A DNA stretch of 64,000 bases from Todiramphus chloris collaris (GCA_025345505.1 JANVCC010000056.1:124001-188000); one strand, 5' to 3'. Positions 15,401 through 28,279 are shown, counted from the first letter of the stretch. Numbers and translations are program-made. The notes: generated from the letters alone by a model not told the origin.

Positions 15401-18400
15401 TAAAGACAACTGAGGAAGTCTGTGGCATAATAATTTTTTTTTCCATTTGGAAATTCATGTTTAGAGACTGAGATGCGCAGAGCCATATTGTGAAGTACTG
15501 TGCATGCCCCAAAGACTTCCACGCATGGGTTACTCTGAATTTAATTCCAAAATGCAGAACTTAAGGTGAAATGTTTTTCATGGAAAGCTTCATAGACCTT
15601 GGTTTATCACTTTTTAATTACTGTGCACAGAAATGCATTGAATGAGAGTTAGTGCTTCACATCCCACTGGTTCCAAAAGTCTTCTCTTGTGTCTATCTTT
15701 TACCCAGTTTTATTAGTAGTGATAGAAATATGACTTAATGTGCTTATGTAATCGAGTTCTCTGACATTCTTTGCCTCTGTGCTAGAATGGATAACTTTCT
15801 TTTACCCTTAATGCTAGTCAGTATGTTCCACTGCTAAATGTCTTTGCTAGTCTCCAAATGCTAATTAACTCACTAGTGAACTCACTGAGGAAATTAAGGC
15901 TGCAAGGCCTTTTTTCAACCTTGACAGACACTGGGAAGTAGCATTTGGGTAACCATTCATGTATAACTGAATAGAAAGCAAAAAAATTGTAGCTGAACAT
16001 CTAGAGGAGATGTGTGTGCCTGCCTACTTCAGCATGAAAGATACAAAGTATTTCTGTTTCTTGCATCTGCTGAGGTTGGCACTAGTATAAGTAAGGCAAC
16101 ATTTCACAGTAATTCTTTGGGATTAGCCTTTGGAATTTCCAAAGGATGAGCAATAATGCAGTGACATGTTGCTCCTGGATTGGGAAATCCAGGTAGCCTG
16201 CATCAAGAAGTGAATGGATATAAGTTAAAGACATTCCTCCCAGGGTCTGCACATGTGTAGGTATAACACACTTTCTTTTCTGTGATTAGGCGTGAATACT
16301 TAATTACAGCATGTTCCATAGATGCATGATATTAACGAAATAACTTAGATACTTTCAAATTTTCCTTAGTGTCTTGTCATGATCAAGAATAAGAATTCAT
16401 CAAAGTTCAGTAGAATTGCCTTATCTCTCATTTTTCCTAAATGGCCAGTATTTTGATGGCTTTGGGTTGTTTGGTTATTAATCACATTTGTCACATTATT
16501 TCATTTAACAGGAAATTATCCCGTTAGTCTATGGGTTTTTCACATGCCATCACTATGCAGCTTTCCTGAGGAGGAGTCCACAACTTGCTCTCTGTGAACA
16601 ATATAAGATAGCAGTTCAGTTCCAAACGTGAAGGAATCCAGTTCAAAGATCAGTCTTGAAACAATTAATTGTTGTGTGCATGTAAGAAGGACTTGAGGGG
16701 TTATATCACTTCTTTTCTCCTTTAGTTGGACTACTGCAGATGAAAAAATGCTGTAGACTGAAGATGTTACTGATAATCTGCTTAAATAAGGGTTAGCCAG
16801 GCAGGTACAGTGTTTAAGGGCAGGTACAATTGGTTCACTCTGAAAAGTCTGACTTCAGTTTATAATGCTCATCACTACTAAATTTCAGAATAATTACAGA
16901 CATGTTCTGTTCTTTTTACATTAATGAATTAATAGCACTTTTATTCAGAAACTTTATTGAAAAGATACCAGAATCTCCTCTAGGTTTCCCCCTTTTCAAG
17001 AAAGTTTATGATAGCGTGTCACAGGATGCCTTTTGGTTTCAGTGAGTAAATGCAGAATTCCTAAAATTACTTTTATTTCTGTTTTAAAGGGCAGAGTGAA
17101 AATAAGCAATTAATTTTCTTTTCTATTTACATAGTAAATTATCAGACATAGGAGTGCTCTTGCCAGTACAGTCTAATGAGTCTACACAACCACATTTTAA
17201 GTATACAACTGAGAAATTTTAAAGGCTTGTATAAACTTGCTTTAAATCTGCTATGTGACTGTAAATCTATAAGAAGATCTGGAATAAACTTACCCAGCAC
17301 TTGGCAACCATAATTATCAACAAATTTGCTTACACAGGAGCATAATCAATGTAGGTGGAAAGAAGACGTCTCACAGTTTCTCTCTCCTTAATAAGCTTCA
17401 TACTATCTCAAATCACCTTGTATTTGTTACTGTGTAAGCACATTCACCTGGGCAGTCACAGCAGTGCTGCTGAAGTTTATCTGTGCCCCAAGGACCACAC
17501 AAAATGTTCAGCAAAGCTAAGAATAAAACAACTTTTCTTCATATTCAGTCCGCCCTGCTTTTTTTCTTCCTCACTTTGGTTCCCTTTACAAAAGAGACAA
17601 AGTAGTAAATGTAATAAATCCATCAAAAGACTTCACCCACCACCAAAAGCCAAACCAACTTGCCAACAGTGCACTTGCCCCAGCACCGTGTTAATGCTAT
17701 TTCAGAATTGCCTATCCATATACCTAAAGTTCAAGCCACAGAAGCTTAGTTCAGTTCCTGGAGAAACCACAGCAAAATTTTACACAGTGAATTTCTTGTA
17801 TGGCATCAGAGTGTCATGCTATTTCTGTTATTTGGCAGCATTAGTTCTATGGGTTTGCTGTTTTCTTGGTATTGTTTTTTCACATTCTTGTTAACTATTC
17901 AGATAGCTGCCTGTTTTATTGTGCCTCTCTCCCTCTCAAATATAAAACCACAAAATGTCCTCCATGAGTTTTAAAATAAATAGTATATTAAAAGAAGTTA
18001 GATTTGTCAAATAGAGAGTATGTGCTTCAACTACCATGAGCTGTGGTTTAGGTTATAAACAAGGCAACTGAGTTGGAATATCTTTATATAATCCGAAATA
18101 TTCTTGGTACACGTAAGAGAGGAGATAATTTTTGCCATGGGTTAAGAACATTCTTAGAAAAGAAAGGGGCAACAGAGCCGTCCATGAAATGAAGAATGGT
18201 TTCAGTCTTTTGTGTTTGTGTAAACTCCTTTCCATGATATTTTGTACTCTAGAAAAGAAAACAAAGAGATCCAAATCTGCCCATTAAGGTTAGAAAATGT
18301 CTGGCTTCTTTGCAATGTTTTTAATCACTAGGTGGTGAAACAATTGAATAAACAATTGAATTGTGAAGCAATTTGATATAAACATTTTTTATTTTTAAAT

Positions 18401-19133
18401 TAAGCTCACATTTTAAAAAGTACATTGTAAGCACAGTATAAAATGTAGTATATTTACAATGAAACTCCAAATTCCTACTATTTCTTAACTGAGAAATTGT
18501 ATAGGCTGTTTCTGTGTATGAAATCTTTACCATTAATATGAATATCATAGACAATGTTTGTTAATATATTTGCACATATATCAGAGGCTTATGCAGTTCT
18601 GATCAAACCACAATCATCTTAATTTTAAGAAACATATTTATTATATTTGTATTTAATTACAACAGCCATATAAAAATCTTTGTACGAATTGTGTACAAAA
18701 TATAATTGGTGACATAAATGTTTTGCCTTGCAACAGGGTCTTGACACTTCATACTATTAGTTGTTTGAAACAGAGGTAGCAAATGCACACAGCGAAGTTA
18801 CTGCCCCTAAAATTTTACAGACTAAAGCCAGAGCCCCAACATCCCTCCGTGGTTCTGGGCTGTCTGATATTGCCTGTTGTGGCCTCTCAGCTCTTACCTG
18901 ACCCCAGGCAACTGGTCATGCTGTGGGCAGCCAGAATCACAACACTGGTGAGATGCTCCCTCTTATTTTTATTCTATTTTAATTGTCTTTAGCAGCTGAA
19001 CACCAAAAGGTCAACCCCAGTTGACCAAAATATTTTCAATAACCTCCAAGAAGGATTTCTCAGGCCACTGGAGATTCAAAGCCATAGCTGAGAATGCCTG
19101 ATGAAAGGTACATAGCAGCCATCATCCCTCTCA

Positions 19134-19219
19134 GTTGTTTTTTGTTGCTTGATGGTGGTGTTTTGTTGTTTGGGTTTTTTTGTTGGTTGGTTTGTTGTTG
19201 TGGTGTTTGTTTGTTTTTA
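19134..19219 (+). repeat. T/G-rich low-complexity tract
   Basis: Almost only T and G for about 85 bp, made of TTTG, TTGG and TGG units. Similar tracts of the same strand bias occur at 48,840-49,007 and 58,461-58,543. The open reading frame running through it (about 67 codons) is a product of the low complexity, not a gene. Confidence 0.8.
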
Positions 19220-19320
19220 ATATGCAGTGTATTTAGTAAATCTTTTTTTGTCTTGCAACTGAGCCCATGTACCCACCATGAGTTTTCTTGGTCCTAGTAA
19301 CCCATTACAGAAACAGTCCC

Positions 19321-19870
19321 TGTTGAGAAATGACTCATACTATTTAGTTTAGCTCCACAAGACTTTATTATAGTTTTATTCGCCTCTTCCAGGTACAATT
19401 ACTTTTTCCTTGGGAACATGCTTTTATAGCCCAAAGGCAGACTAGGTGTCCCAAATTACAGGTGGAGGGGCAAGTAAAAAATTCCCTTATATGTTTTCTT
19501 TATATTCAATGCAACTAGGATTTTCACATAAATTCCTAATCCCAAAGAACATACGGTCTAATTCTGGGCAGAGTGCAGCAACAGGAAAAGTTATTGCAGA
19601 CTAAAAGTTGAAAGAGATCGGAATGGTCTAAATTAAGAGATACATTGTTCATGTGCTCATGTCAATCCTGAGAAATCTTGCAAAACAAATCTGTAACAAA
19701 TCCTTCTTGTAGATTTTGCTGATAAGGAAGCAGACCTCGAGGGACTGGACAAAAAGGGTATGTGCTGTATAGATGGAAGGTTAGAAAGGGGTGGGGGGGG
19801 AGGCCCTTGCTAGATTCAGTTTCCAGTGGCTAAAATTTTTATATCCGGAGCCAGATTAAGTGAAATCTCA
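19321..19870 (-). mobile_element. Probable solitary endogenous retrovirus LTR
   Basis: On the minus strand, this block has the layout of a retroviral LTR. It begins with TG and ends with 'tctcaaca'. A TATA box (ctataaaag) lies at 19,422-19,429 and two AATAAA-type polyadenylation signals lie at 19,375-19,380 and 19,364-19,369, giving a short R region near the 3' end. The flanks carry gtccc on the left and gtcct on the right, which fits a 5-bp target duplication with one mismatch. No gag, pol or env reading frame is attached, so it would be a solo LTR left by recombination. The element's 5' end (right side) is the weaker boundary. I cannot assign a family. Confidence 0.55.
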
Positions 19871-21511
19871 GTCCTGGGAGAGTTTCTGCCCACAAAGCCC
19901 ACCCACTCACAAGAACTGCTTCATATGTAAAAGTCAGCTGAAATATCTGTCACTGGTACACAAGGCAACCTGAAGGTCTTCCTGTCATCTGTGATTTTAA
20001 TCTGCAATATACCATCGACCCTTCAGCTAAATTAATGCACTCAGAATATCACTTTATCAGAATGTCTGAGACTGCTGTGCTGTAGCATGAGCAGAAGTTA
20101 AACAAGCTTATGGGTTATTTCACTACTTTCTCTATCTAGAAATAACAGACCATTATTTTGTTTTAAGTATAGAAACCATACCCTGGACTTCTATTCATAT
20201 TTACAATAAAATCAGAAATACTTTTCTGGAAAGAGCTTGAAAAGCATTTAATTTTAAGAGATTATAGGACAACTCTGGTCTTCTTCAAAAGAAGACAGAA
20301 TCATAAACAGACATAACTCTTCTTTCACAGACACTCTTGCTGACTATCATTTCTAAGCTCTGTTGCTGGAGCAATTCCTATTCTATTTCCAGCATCCCAA
20401 AGAGCAATGACACACAGCTCTCACTACAGTGCTCCTCACATCAGGAACAAAAGGAACAAGAGCAAAATAAAAGAGAACACGGACAGACTTTCCATTACTC
20501 GCATTTTCTAAAGTAAATCATTTTTCTCTCTTATGATCTGGCCCTGCACATAGCTGATGGATGAATGCTTCCCCTTACTTTAGCTGAACCATCTGGGTTA
20601 GTAAGGTTTGCAAGAGAGAGCTCTATTCAGCAAATAAGAACTATTGCTGGCCAAAAAATACAAGTGGTTTTCACAAACTAATTTTTTTTTTTTTTTTAAT
20701 TTCTGTCTTTTCATTATCTTTTGAAGCATCACGTCTTTTACTTTGTAAGCTGTTAAAACTATTTCAGCTCCATTGGCTCTAAAAATTGTTAAAGGTGAAT
20801 AGTCAGAGACCCAGCTTTGAACAAGGAGCTAGATTGTCAACATTTTTGAATTTCCTGTACTCTGTGGGGCTTCTGGAAGAATGAGATAATTTTATAAAAT
20901 TTTAAATATTTTGGTTTGGCCTAGGCATTTACTATTTTACAGCACATGTGTTCACTGTATCCAGATTATTTGCTATGCTTTAATGTGCTTTTTTTTTTTT
21001 CTTAAAGAATTTAAGACTCAACATTAAGCTGATAATTAGAATGTTCTTTTTAGTGCACTAAACACATCTTTGTCTGGCATGCTTTACAGTGAGTCCACTA
21101 TATATGACATTGTCTCAGTACAAGACTAGCCCTGTCTTGTCTTCCTGATTAATTAGAAACAGATTGTAGCCAGAGTTTTGACTGGTGGAAAGTGATTGTT
21201 ACACAGCCAGGGACAAATGATTTTCCCACAGAGCCACTCCAGTATTCTGAAGCCAAGTTTAAAAATATCACGGCATTTTAATATTTACATTCATCATTCA
21301 AAAAAAATGAACACATGGAAGAATCTGTAAGATATGGTATTACAACAGCCATTGTTCATTTTATGGCACTGTACAGAAGCTGATCTAATTCTTCAGTTGT
21401 TACAGCTGGCAAACAACCAGTTTCAGTGCCAAATTCTTGCTGCATCTGTGTATAACCATCCAGTATGAAATTGGCAGTGAAATGCAGTTATAACAGGAAA
21501 CTCTTTATCCT
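19871..21511. other. Intergenic AT-rich sequence, no gene seen
   Basis: No recognisable gene or repeat family. It holds T runs near 20,682-20,697 and 20,990-21,000, which look like ordinary homopolymers. Reading frames are short. Confidence 0.5.
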
Positions 21512-21533
21512 CCCCCCCCCCCCCCCCCCCCCC
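21512..21533 (+). repeat. 22-base poly-C run
   Basis: An uninterrupted run of 22 C residues. A G-rich stretch (21,594-21,610) follows about 60 bp downstream on the same strand. Such runs are prone to length errors in sequencing and assembly, so the exact length should be treated with care. Confidence 0.9.
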
Positions 21534-21593
21534 ATATGGTTTACTATAAAATGCTTGGGATAATAACTTTAGAAGCTCCTTTCAGAACTACTC

Positions 21594-21610
21594 TGGGAGG
21601 GGGGGAGGGG
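21594..21610 (+). repeat. G-rich run
   Basis: A 17-base stretch of G with two A interruptions, lying downstream of the poly-C run. It could pair with that run or form a quadruplex, but this is inference only. Confidence 0.75.
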
Positions 21611-21989
21611 AAATCCATCATCTCTACATTTGTCATGTTGTTTGTACACTCAGTGTCTCCCCAGGGGAAGAAAAGTTTGTAAGAGTGTTTCATTTTGGTT
21701 TTTCTTCCTCTTGTTGTTATTTTCTCTGTTTTTGTTTATTTATACTACAGAAGCAGACGCAAAGGAAATGTTCCAACCTGCCTTCTGCACTTGGAGACAT
21801 ACTTCCTTCTTTCCTGGGAGCAGTTATCCTGCAGGCCAGAGTAGCTCCTCTTCTGTCTTTTCTGCCTTGGAGGAGACTGAAGATTGAGCTTCAATGTGTT
21901 CAGTTGCATGGAGACAGAGGAATAAAGCTTTTCATTAGATCTTTCTTCCTAGATTTTTAGGGCAAACTTGTAGATAGTATGATTGTATG

Positions 21990-24460
21990 GTATCATAGGA
22001 ATAATGTGGTGGGTCAACTTGCGCAACTGGGGGATCATGATAGATGGCATTAGGCTATTTTGTAAAGACAGGAAGGGTTGAAGAGGAGTCATCATCATGC
22101 TCTATATTAAGGAAAATCTTGAATGTTTAGAAGTCAGCTATGATAATTGTGAAAGCCCCATCAAATGCCTCTGGGTGAAAATCAGAGGGGTCATCTCTGA
22201 GGGAGACCTTAGAGTAGGCATCTGTTAATGACTATTAAAATAACAAGATCAATGAAGTAATAGCTGAGTCAATTAAGCAAACTCTGGGCCAACAAAACCT
22301 GGTTCTTATGGGAGACTTTACCCAGACATTTGCTGGAAGAACACCACCTGTCAGCTATCAAGTTCCTGTAATGCTTAGCGGACTCCTTATACAAATGTTA
22401 GATGTGCTGATCAGGAATGGGGTGCTGCCGGACTTGCTGCTCACTAACCAAGAAAACATGCTCTGTAATATCTCAGTTAGTGACAGCCTTGGCTGTTGTG
22501 ATCACGATATTGTGGAGTTTAGGATACTGCTGAGCATACTGAAGGTTATTTCCAAGACAACGATTTTAGACTTTAGAAGAGCAAACTTTAGCTTGCTCAG
22601 AGCTCAGCTTGATGGGTATCCTATGGGAAGCTTCCATAGAGGATAAAGGAGCTGGTGAGCGCTGGGAGTTTTTCAAGAACAGTCTCCTAGATACACAAAA
22701 CATCTGAAGGCAAGGGAAGCACGCAGAGCAAGAGACCCCCTTGGCTTAACTGTGAGCTTCTGGGTCTGCTCAGAAAGAAAGGGTTCTTCAGCTATATTAA
22801 CAACAAGCAGAAACAGAAGGAGAATATTGTCCCACTATTAAACAAGAGAGGTGAACTAGTCACCAACAGTGCTGAAAAGGCAGAAGTCCTCAGCACCTTC
22901 TTCACCTCTGTCTTTACCAGCACTGTTGGATCCCAGACCAAGGGAACAAACATCCAGATTGATGCAGATACAGACCTGCCATCAATGAAGGAAGAGTTGG
23001 CGTGTCAACTATTACAGGAGCTTGACCTGTAAAAATCGATGTGCCTGCATGCCATCTGCCCAAGGGTGTTACAAGAGCTGGCCAATGTCATTGCAAGGCC
23101 ACTCCATAATCTTTGAGAAGTTGTGGAGACTGGGAAATGTGCTTGGAGACTGGAATGAGGCTAATGTCACCCCTATCTACAAGAAGAGTTCCAAGGAGGA
23201 TGAACGTATATTATAACTCCATTATTCTCACTTCAATCCCTGGGAAATTTATGGAGCAAATGCTCCTGGGGACCATCACAAGTAAACTGAAGCATGTGAT
23301 TGGGAAAAGACAATGTGGATTCATCAGGGGCAAATTGTGCTTGACAAATCTGATGGCCTTCTATGGCAAAGTAACCTGCTCAGTTGATGCAGGGCAAGCA
23401 GTGGACGTTGTCTGCCTGGACTTCTCCAAGGCTTTTGACATGGTCCTCTACAGCCTCCTCTAGAGAAACTGGCATGTTATCTCTTTCTCAAACTGTCAAC
23501 CAGTTACAAGCAGGGATCGATATCGGGCCCATGCTGTGTGATATCTTCATAAAAGATTTGGATGATGGGATCAAGAGAATGCCTACGAAATTTACAGATG
23601 ACACCAAAATGAGTGGGGCAGGTGACACTAGAAGGGAGAGCTAACCTCCAGGAAGACCTGGACAGGCTGGAGGAGTGGGCTAGTAGGAACCTTATAACGT
23701 TCAACAGGGATGAGTGTAAGGTCTTGCATCTGGGAATACATAATCCAGGAATGCAGCTCAGACTGGGATCCACTTGGCTGGAGAGCAGCCCTGTGGAAAA
23801 GAACTTGAGGGTCTGGGTGGACAAGCTCAACATGAGTGAACAGTGTACTGCAGTGACAAAGAAAGACAACAGGATGGTGGGTTGCATTAACAAAGGGCAG
23901 CAAAGAAGTCATTATCCCAATCTACTCAGCACTGGTGAGACCACAACTTGAGTACTGTATTCAGTTTTGGTCCCCACTATACAAAAAAGATGTGGACAGG
24001 CTAGAAAGCATCCAGAGAAGGGCCACAAGGATGATCAGAGGACTGGTAGACCTGCCATATGAAGAAAGGCTGAGAAAAATGGACTTGTTCAGCCTTGAGA
24101 AGGGAAGGCTTAGGGGAGACTTTATTACCATGTACCAGTACATAAAAGGTGGCTACCAAGAAGTTGTAGACTCCCTTTTTACATGGTGTCACATGGCAAA
24201 GACAAGGGGTAATGGATACAAGATACTCCTGGGGAGATTCCAGTTGGAATCCAGAAGAACATTTTTCACCATGAGAATAATTAGGTATTGGAATAATCTC
24301 CCAAGAGAAGTAGTGGATTCCCCTACATTGGACAGTTTTAAGACTCAGCTTGACAGGGTTCTGGACCATCTCATTAAAACAATATTTATTAATTTTTTTT
24401 TACCTTGAAAGGTTGGACTAGATGATCCTTGAGGTCCTTTTCAACCTGGTATTCTATGAT
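21990..24460 (+). mobile_element. 5'-truncated, inactive CR1 LINE (ORF2 relic)
   Basis: A decayed copy of a CR1 non-LTR retrotransposon, which moves by target-primed reverse transcription. The frames carry ORF2 signatures in the right order. The end of the endonuclease domain is visible near 22,420-22,540 (an LLLTN motif and an SLGC-DHDIVEF motif). The reverse transcriptase follows, with a DFSKAFD motif near 23,420-23,445 and a FTDDTK version of the YADD box near 23,590-23,610. The C-terminal region is at 23,935-24,408, with QLEYC-QFWSPLYKKD and W--LP-EVV motifs. The 3' end has the typical GGTTGGACTAGATGATCC segment and an ATTCTATG terminus. ORF1 and the 5' part are absent, as is usual for CR1. 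Several frameshifts and stops break ORF2, and roughly 130 bp between the DFSKAFD motif and the DD box seem deleted (near 23,460-23,525). It cannot make functional enzyme. Confidence 0.92.
23935..24408 (+). pseudogene. CR1 ORF2 C-terminal region, still open for 157 codons
   Basis: This is the longest surviving open stretch of the CR1 copy and codes for the part after the reverse transcriptase core. Residues include an EYC--FW-PLYKKD block near the start, an RRATRMI block, a YEERL-KM block and a W--LPREVV block near the end, all typical of CR1 ORF2. It lies in a different frame from the upstream reverse transcriptase pieces, so a frameshift near 23,930 separates them. It should not be annotated as a host gene. 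Confidence 0.85.
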
Positions 24461-24463
24461 AGT

Positions 24464-24843
24464 TAGGGTTGTTCAGCCTGGAGAAACGAAGGCTTCAGTG
24501 ATGTCGTATTTGCAGCCTTTCAAGACTTAAAGGGGGCTTATAAGAAAAATGGGGACAGACTTTATAGTAGGGCCTGTAGCGGTAGGATAAGGGGCAATGG
24601 TTTCAAACTGAAAGAGTGCAGATTCAGAATAGATATAAGGTAGACATTTTTGAGGGTGGTTAAACACTGGCACAGGTTGCCCAGAGAGGTTGTGAATGTC
24701 TCATCCCTGGAAGCATTCAAGGTCAGGCTGGAGGGGGCCCTAAGCAACTTTATCTAATTAAAGATGTCCCTGCTCATTGCAGGGAGCTTGGACTAGATGA
24801 CTTTTAGAAGTCTCTGACAACCCAAACCATTCTATGATTCTGT
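24464..24843 (+). mobile_element. Second CR1 3' fragment, head-to-tail with the first
   Basis: Directly after the first CR1 terminus a second CR1-like stretch begins with 'gttcagcctggagaa', runs through 'cacaggttgcccagagagg' and 'gggagcttggactagatga', and ends at ATTCTATGATTCTGT. It repeats sequence types already present in the first copy and has its own 3' end, so it is a separate truncated insertion in the same orientation. It has no intact frame. Confidence 0.88.
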
Positions 24844-27800
24844 CATATTCTGGGTATGGAGGACTGAACTCTATTAACCATGCCAGGCTACCTAGGTGAG
24901 CTTTATCATGTCCATAGGCGGCATCTAATCTGTGTAACAGAGGTGCTCCATATGCTCTGCTGTCTTTGCCTTGATTGTTAATGGGGACACACAACTACAC
25001 CTTGACTCCTTTCCTTTCCTGTGCATGGAAAGCAGGGAAAGAAAGCAAAGCTCACACCAGAGGTGTCATAATGCAAAAGCAGGAGGCAGTGGTAGAAAGT
25101 ACTCTAGGATCATAGAGGTTGCACACAACTATACAGGCCCTCTATAGCTGTTCAGGGAGAATTTCTCTTTTGTTGCTTAGACCAGATGAAATGGTTTCTA
25201 TACCTCCAGTTAGGTACCCTAATTGCTAAGACATGTTTATTTTAAAATTTAGTTTAAATGCCTATTGTGAATAAAATTCAGAATGTGAATCATCTCAGCA
25301 CCTGAATCGTCTCAGCATCTGTACCATTTTTACTGCAGCTTCCTACAGTGATTTTTTGTGATTAATACTTTGATCCTTATATATTCAGGGCAAAAGCCTA
25401 TCATCAGGACTATATATTTTATAAGAAATGATAGAACTCTTCAGATCCCTATAAAAGGACAATTTATTACATAATCTATAATGGTTTTGGTTTTTAACCC
25501 ATTGCATAACATTAATTTAGCAGAAAGCTACTGTTGCTTTATAATGCCTTCTAAAGGTGTCACGACATTCTTATTCTATTGTTTAGTAGTATCTAACACC
25601 CTGACATCCACAGATATTAGTGTCTCTAAGAACTATGTGACAGCTATATGTTCTGTGTATCAGACAAAACCAGGGAGCTTAACACAAGCAGGACACTAAC
25701 ATTCTGTGCAGCATAATAGAAAGCGCGGGAGTACAAATCTTTGTCTAAAATATCAAGCTAAGCATTTCTGGGGCAGCATAGTTTTTTGGTGTTTGTTTAG
25801 AAGTGTATTTTCCAGGGCAACTCTGTTCCTACACAGAAAAATAATTTCAAATGTGTGTATGGGGCACTTAACAGAGGTATGTTTTGTTCTCTGCATGTTT
25901 TAAAACTGCTTTGTTTAAATACGTGACTGTGCTCTGGAGCAAATTCTTGTCAGGTAAATGAGAGTTATTTTGTAGCTGGCTCTTGTGCGCTGCTGACAAG
26001 CACCTATAAAGAATACTATGTTTGCACAGCAATCACTTAAAGTATTTGGAAAAGACTACCTTTCTCCATCAGGTAACAGAAATGTCAAGTTAACATGAAA
26101 AAAAAATCATGAAAGGAAGTTTATAAAGATATATTTTTATGGCTAACACTTTCATCAGGTTTTGGACCAAGCCCCTCAGCTGCACTCCTGGTGAAAAACT
26201 GCATCCTGTTATGTGATTTCCAAGTCTCATGTGCAGATGTGCCATTCCTTAGAAACATCAGAAGCTTTTTTGCTCAAAGATAGAATCAGATCTGTGTGAA
26301 TTCATTAAGTCAAACACAGGACTGTAAGTATGCATGACGAGCCATATGTTTGCCTTAAGTAGTGCTGAATTGAATGATGTTTACACCAATAAATAGATGT
26401 GTACACAAGTGATATATCACAGATATCATTAGCAGATATTACACATCCCTTCTAGAATCCGATTTTTTTCTTTACCCATAAGCTGGAGAAAAACCTAATT
26501 AGACTGTAGCAAGTTACCTTCCTCTGTAAAAATTATTTTTGAATACTTCCTCCTGCTTCAGCCAGGTTTCCACAAAATGAGCACTGAACTGTCACATAAC
26601 CCTTTGGTTATGTAAAGTAAATACACATACACATTGGAGCTAAAACAGACTTACTTTTTCATAAGCTTTTATAGTCTCATCTGAAATACAGAAGCAGCAG
26701 CTGGGCTTTTTAACATATTTCCTACTCAGTGCAAGTTTTCCACCCATCTGTAGAACGGATATAATCATGTTCATTAGGTTTTGTAAAATTTAATTTATAT
26801 TTATATACCTCTTTGATATACCTAGTTATAAATTGGGAGTAAAGTAACAAGTTTTAATTGCCTTATCTTCTCTCATGGGTATCTTTCCATTTTATTAAGT
26901 TATTTTCCCTCTATTCCGATGAGGATTTGAAATCTAGAAGATTATGTGTTCCAGCACCTGTCTGCGGGATATACTCTCCACTTTCAGCTGATATGACAAA
27001 TGTATCACACTCATTAAGCTGAAAATAAGCCAAATTTTATTTTAAAGGAGCAGATGTTTAAGAATTGGGACTTTCCAACCCCCATATGGCATTAGCCCAG
27101 CAATAAATTCTTTTTCTACAACTGTGAAAGCATCATGTTCCTAGAAGATAGAGCACAATGGAAGTCTGTGGAATGAAGCCTGAGATGGGAGATGCAAAAA
27201 TGATCAGACAACTGTAAGTAAATCATACATATATTTGCAAGCTTGATGCAAATATAACTGCTGCTTATAGTACCACAACAATACACTTTAGGTTATACCT
27301 GCTAGTAGGATTTGCTGTCATATTTTATACAACTGTATGCATTTTAGAGACTGGTTGTGTTAATAATCAAGTTATCACTAAATACAGGAATATGAGAGCA
27401 GCTGTGTTAGGTCAGATCAAAGTTTCATTTCTGTCTCACACTGCCTAGAGAAAGCAGGTGTCCAAAAAATAATGTCAGATAGGGCAAGCATGTAGCCCCT
27501 CTGAGCCCCTCTAGACAATTTTCCTGCCCTGCAATTCAGGGCCTTCCTGTACCAGACATTTTTTCTATCTGTTCATTAATCCTCCATGATTTTTATTTTT
27601 TCCTGTTTTCCCTTTCATTAACTTGTCCAGTCCCTTTCAACCCATATAAAATATTTCCCTGTACATCAGGGGCTGCTAGCTACTGTGCCACCCTACCAAG
27701 TGGGACCTTGTGTTACTTTAGAAGTAGAGAGAAGATTTAAATCACTCTAAGAAAGCAATTATCTCTGTTTCTATATCAAAGACCATAAAATTATTACTCC

Positions 27801-28279
27801 CATGCATACATAATTTAATGATGTTAACAGGAAATTTGCAAATAGATTTACAGTGGGTTTTCATCCTTCGAATAGAAAAGTTATTTTGATTAGTAGGAGT
27901 CTGTCATCCCTATGATATACTGTATGCACTGGAAGTTGATCATATATTACCGTAATGGCAATGGATAATGTCAGTGATGTATACATATTATCTGAAGTAA
28001 CAAAATTGGCATGGCTCTAAACTTTGTGCAACAGTTATGCACTATCCCCACAGACTGAAATTCCATACCAATGTAGAAATATTACAGTAACAGTACTATG
28101 TGACCCAGCTGGGAATGGTGACCAGGCTGATAGAATGATATGATTGCACACCTCCTGGAGATGTGGGAAGGATGGCAAGTATTAATGAATGTAAAGACAC
28201 CTTAAGAGGACCAAAAAAAAAAAAAGTGAGAAAGCAAAAGAGCTAAATTAATTTCTTTGCATTCATGCTTATGAAAAAA
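24844..28279. other. Intergenic AT-rich sequence, no gene seen
   Basis: About 3.4 kb with only short frames. I recognise no protein domain, repeat family or RNA gene. A run of A near 28,214-28,225 is a plain homopolymer. Confidence 0.5.

Larger units (their letters stand above)
967..19133. other. Gene desert, left part
   Basis: About 18 kb of AT-rich sequence with no gene I can support. Open frames are mostly 60-110 codons, with one of 179 codons at 17,355-17,894 that has no recognisable domain. Small repeats inside it include a possible CR1 scrap at 1,648-1,693, a TATG/TATA-rich tract at 9,446-9,489, and several short T runs (for example near 5,940, 14,430 and 15,250). I see no tRNA or snRNA gene. 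Regulatory elements could be present but cannot be called from one sequence. Confidence 0.5.

Noticed and set aside
17355-17894. 179-codon open frame with hydrophobic ends
   Set aside because: Leu/Ser/Phe/Cys-rich translation of T-rich DNA, no recognisable domain, no splice or promoter signals. A chance frame is the simplest reading.
22308-22646. 112-codon frame as a possible host gene
   Set aside because: Its residues are CR1 endonuclease, so it belongs to the retrotransposon relic.
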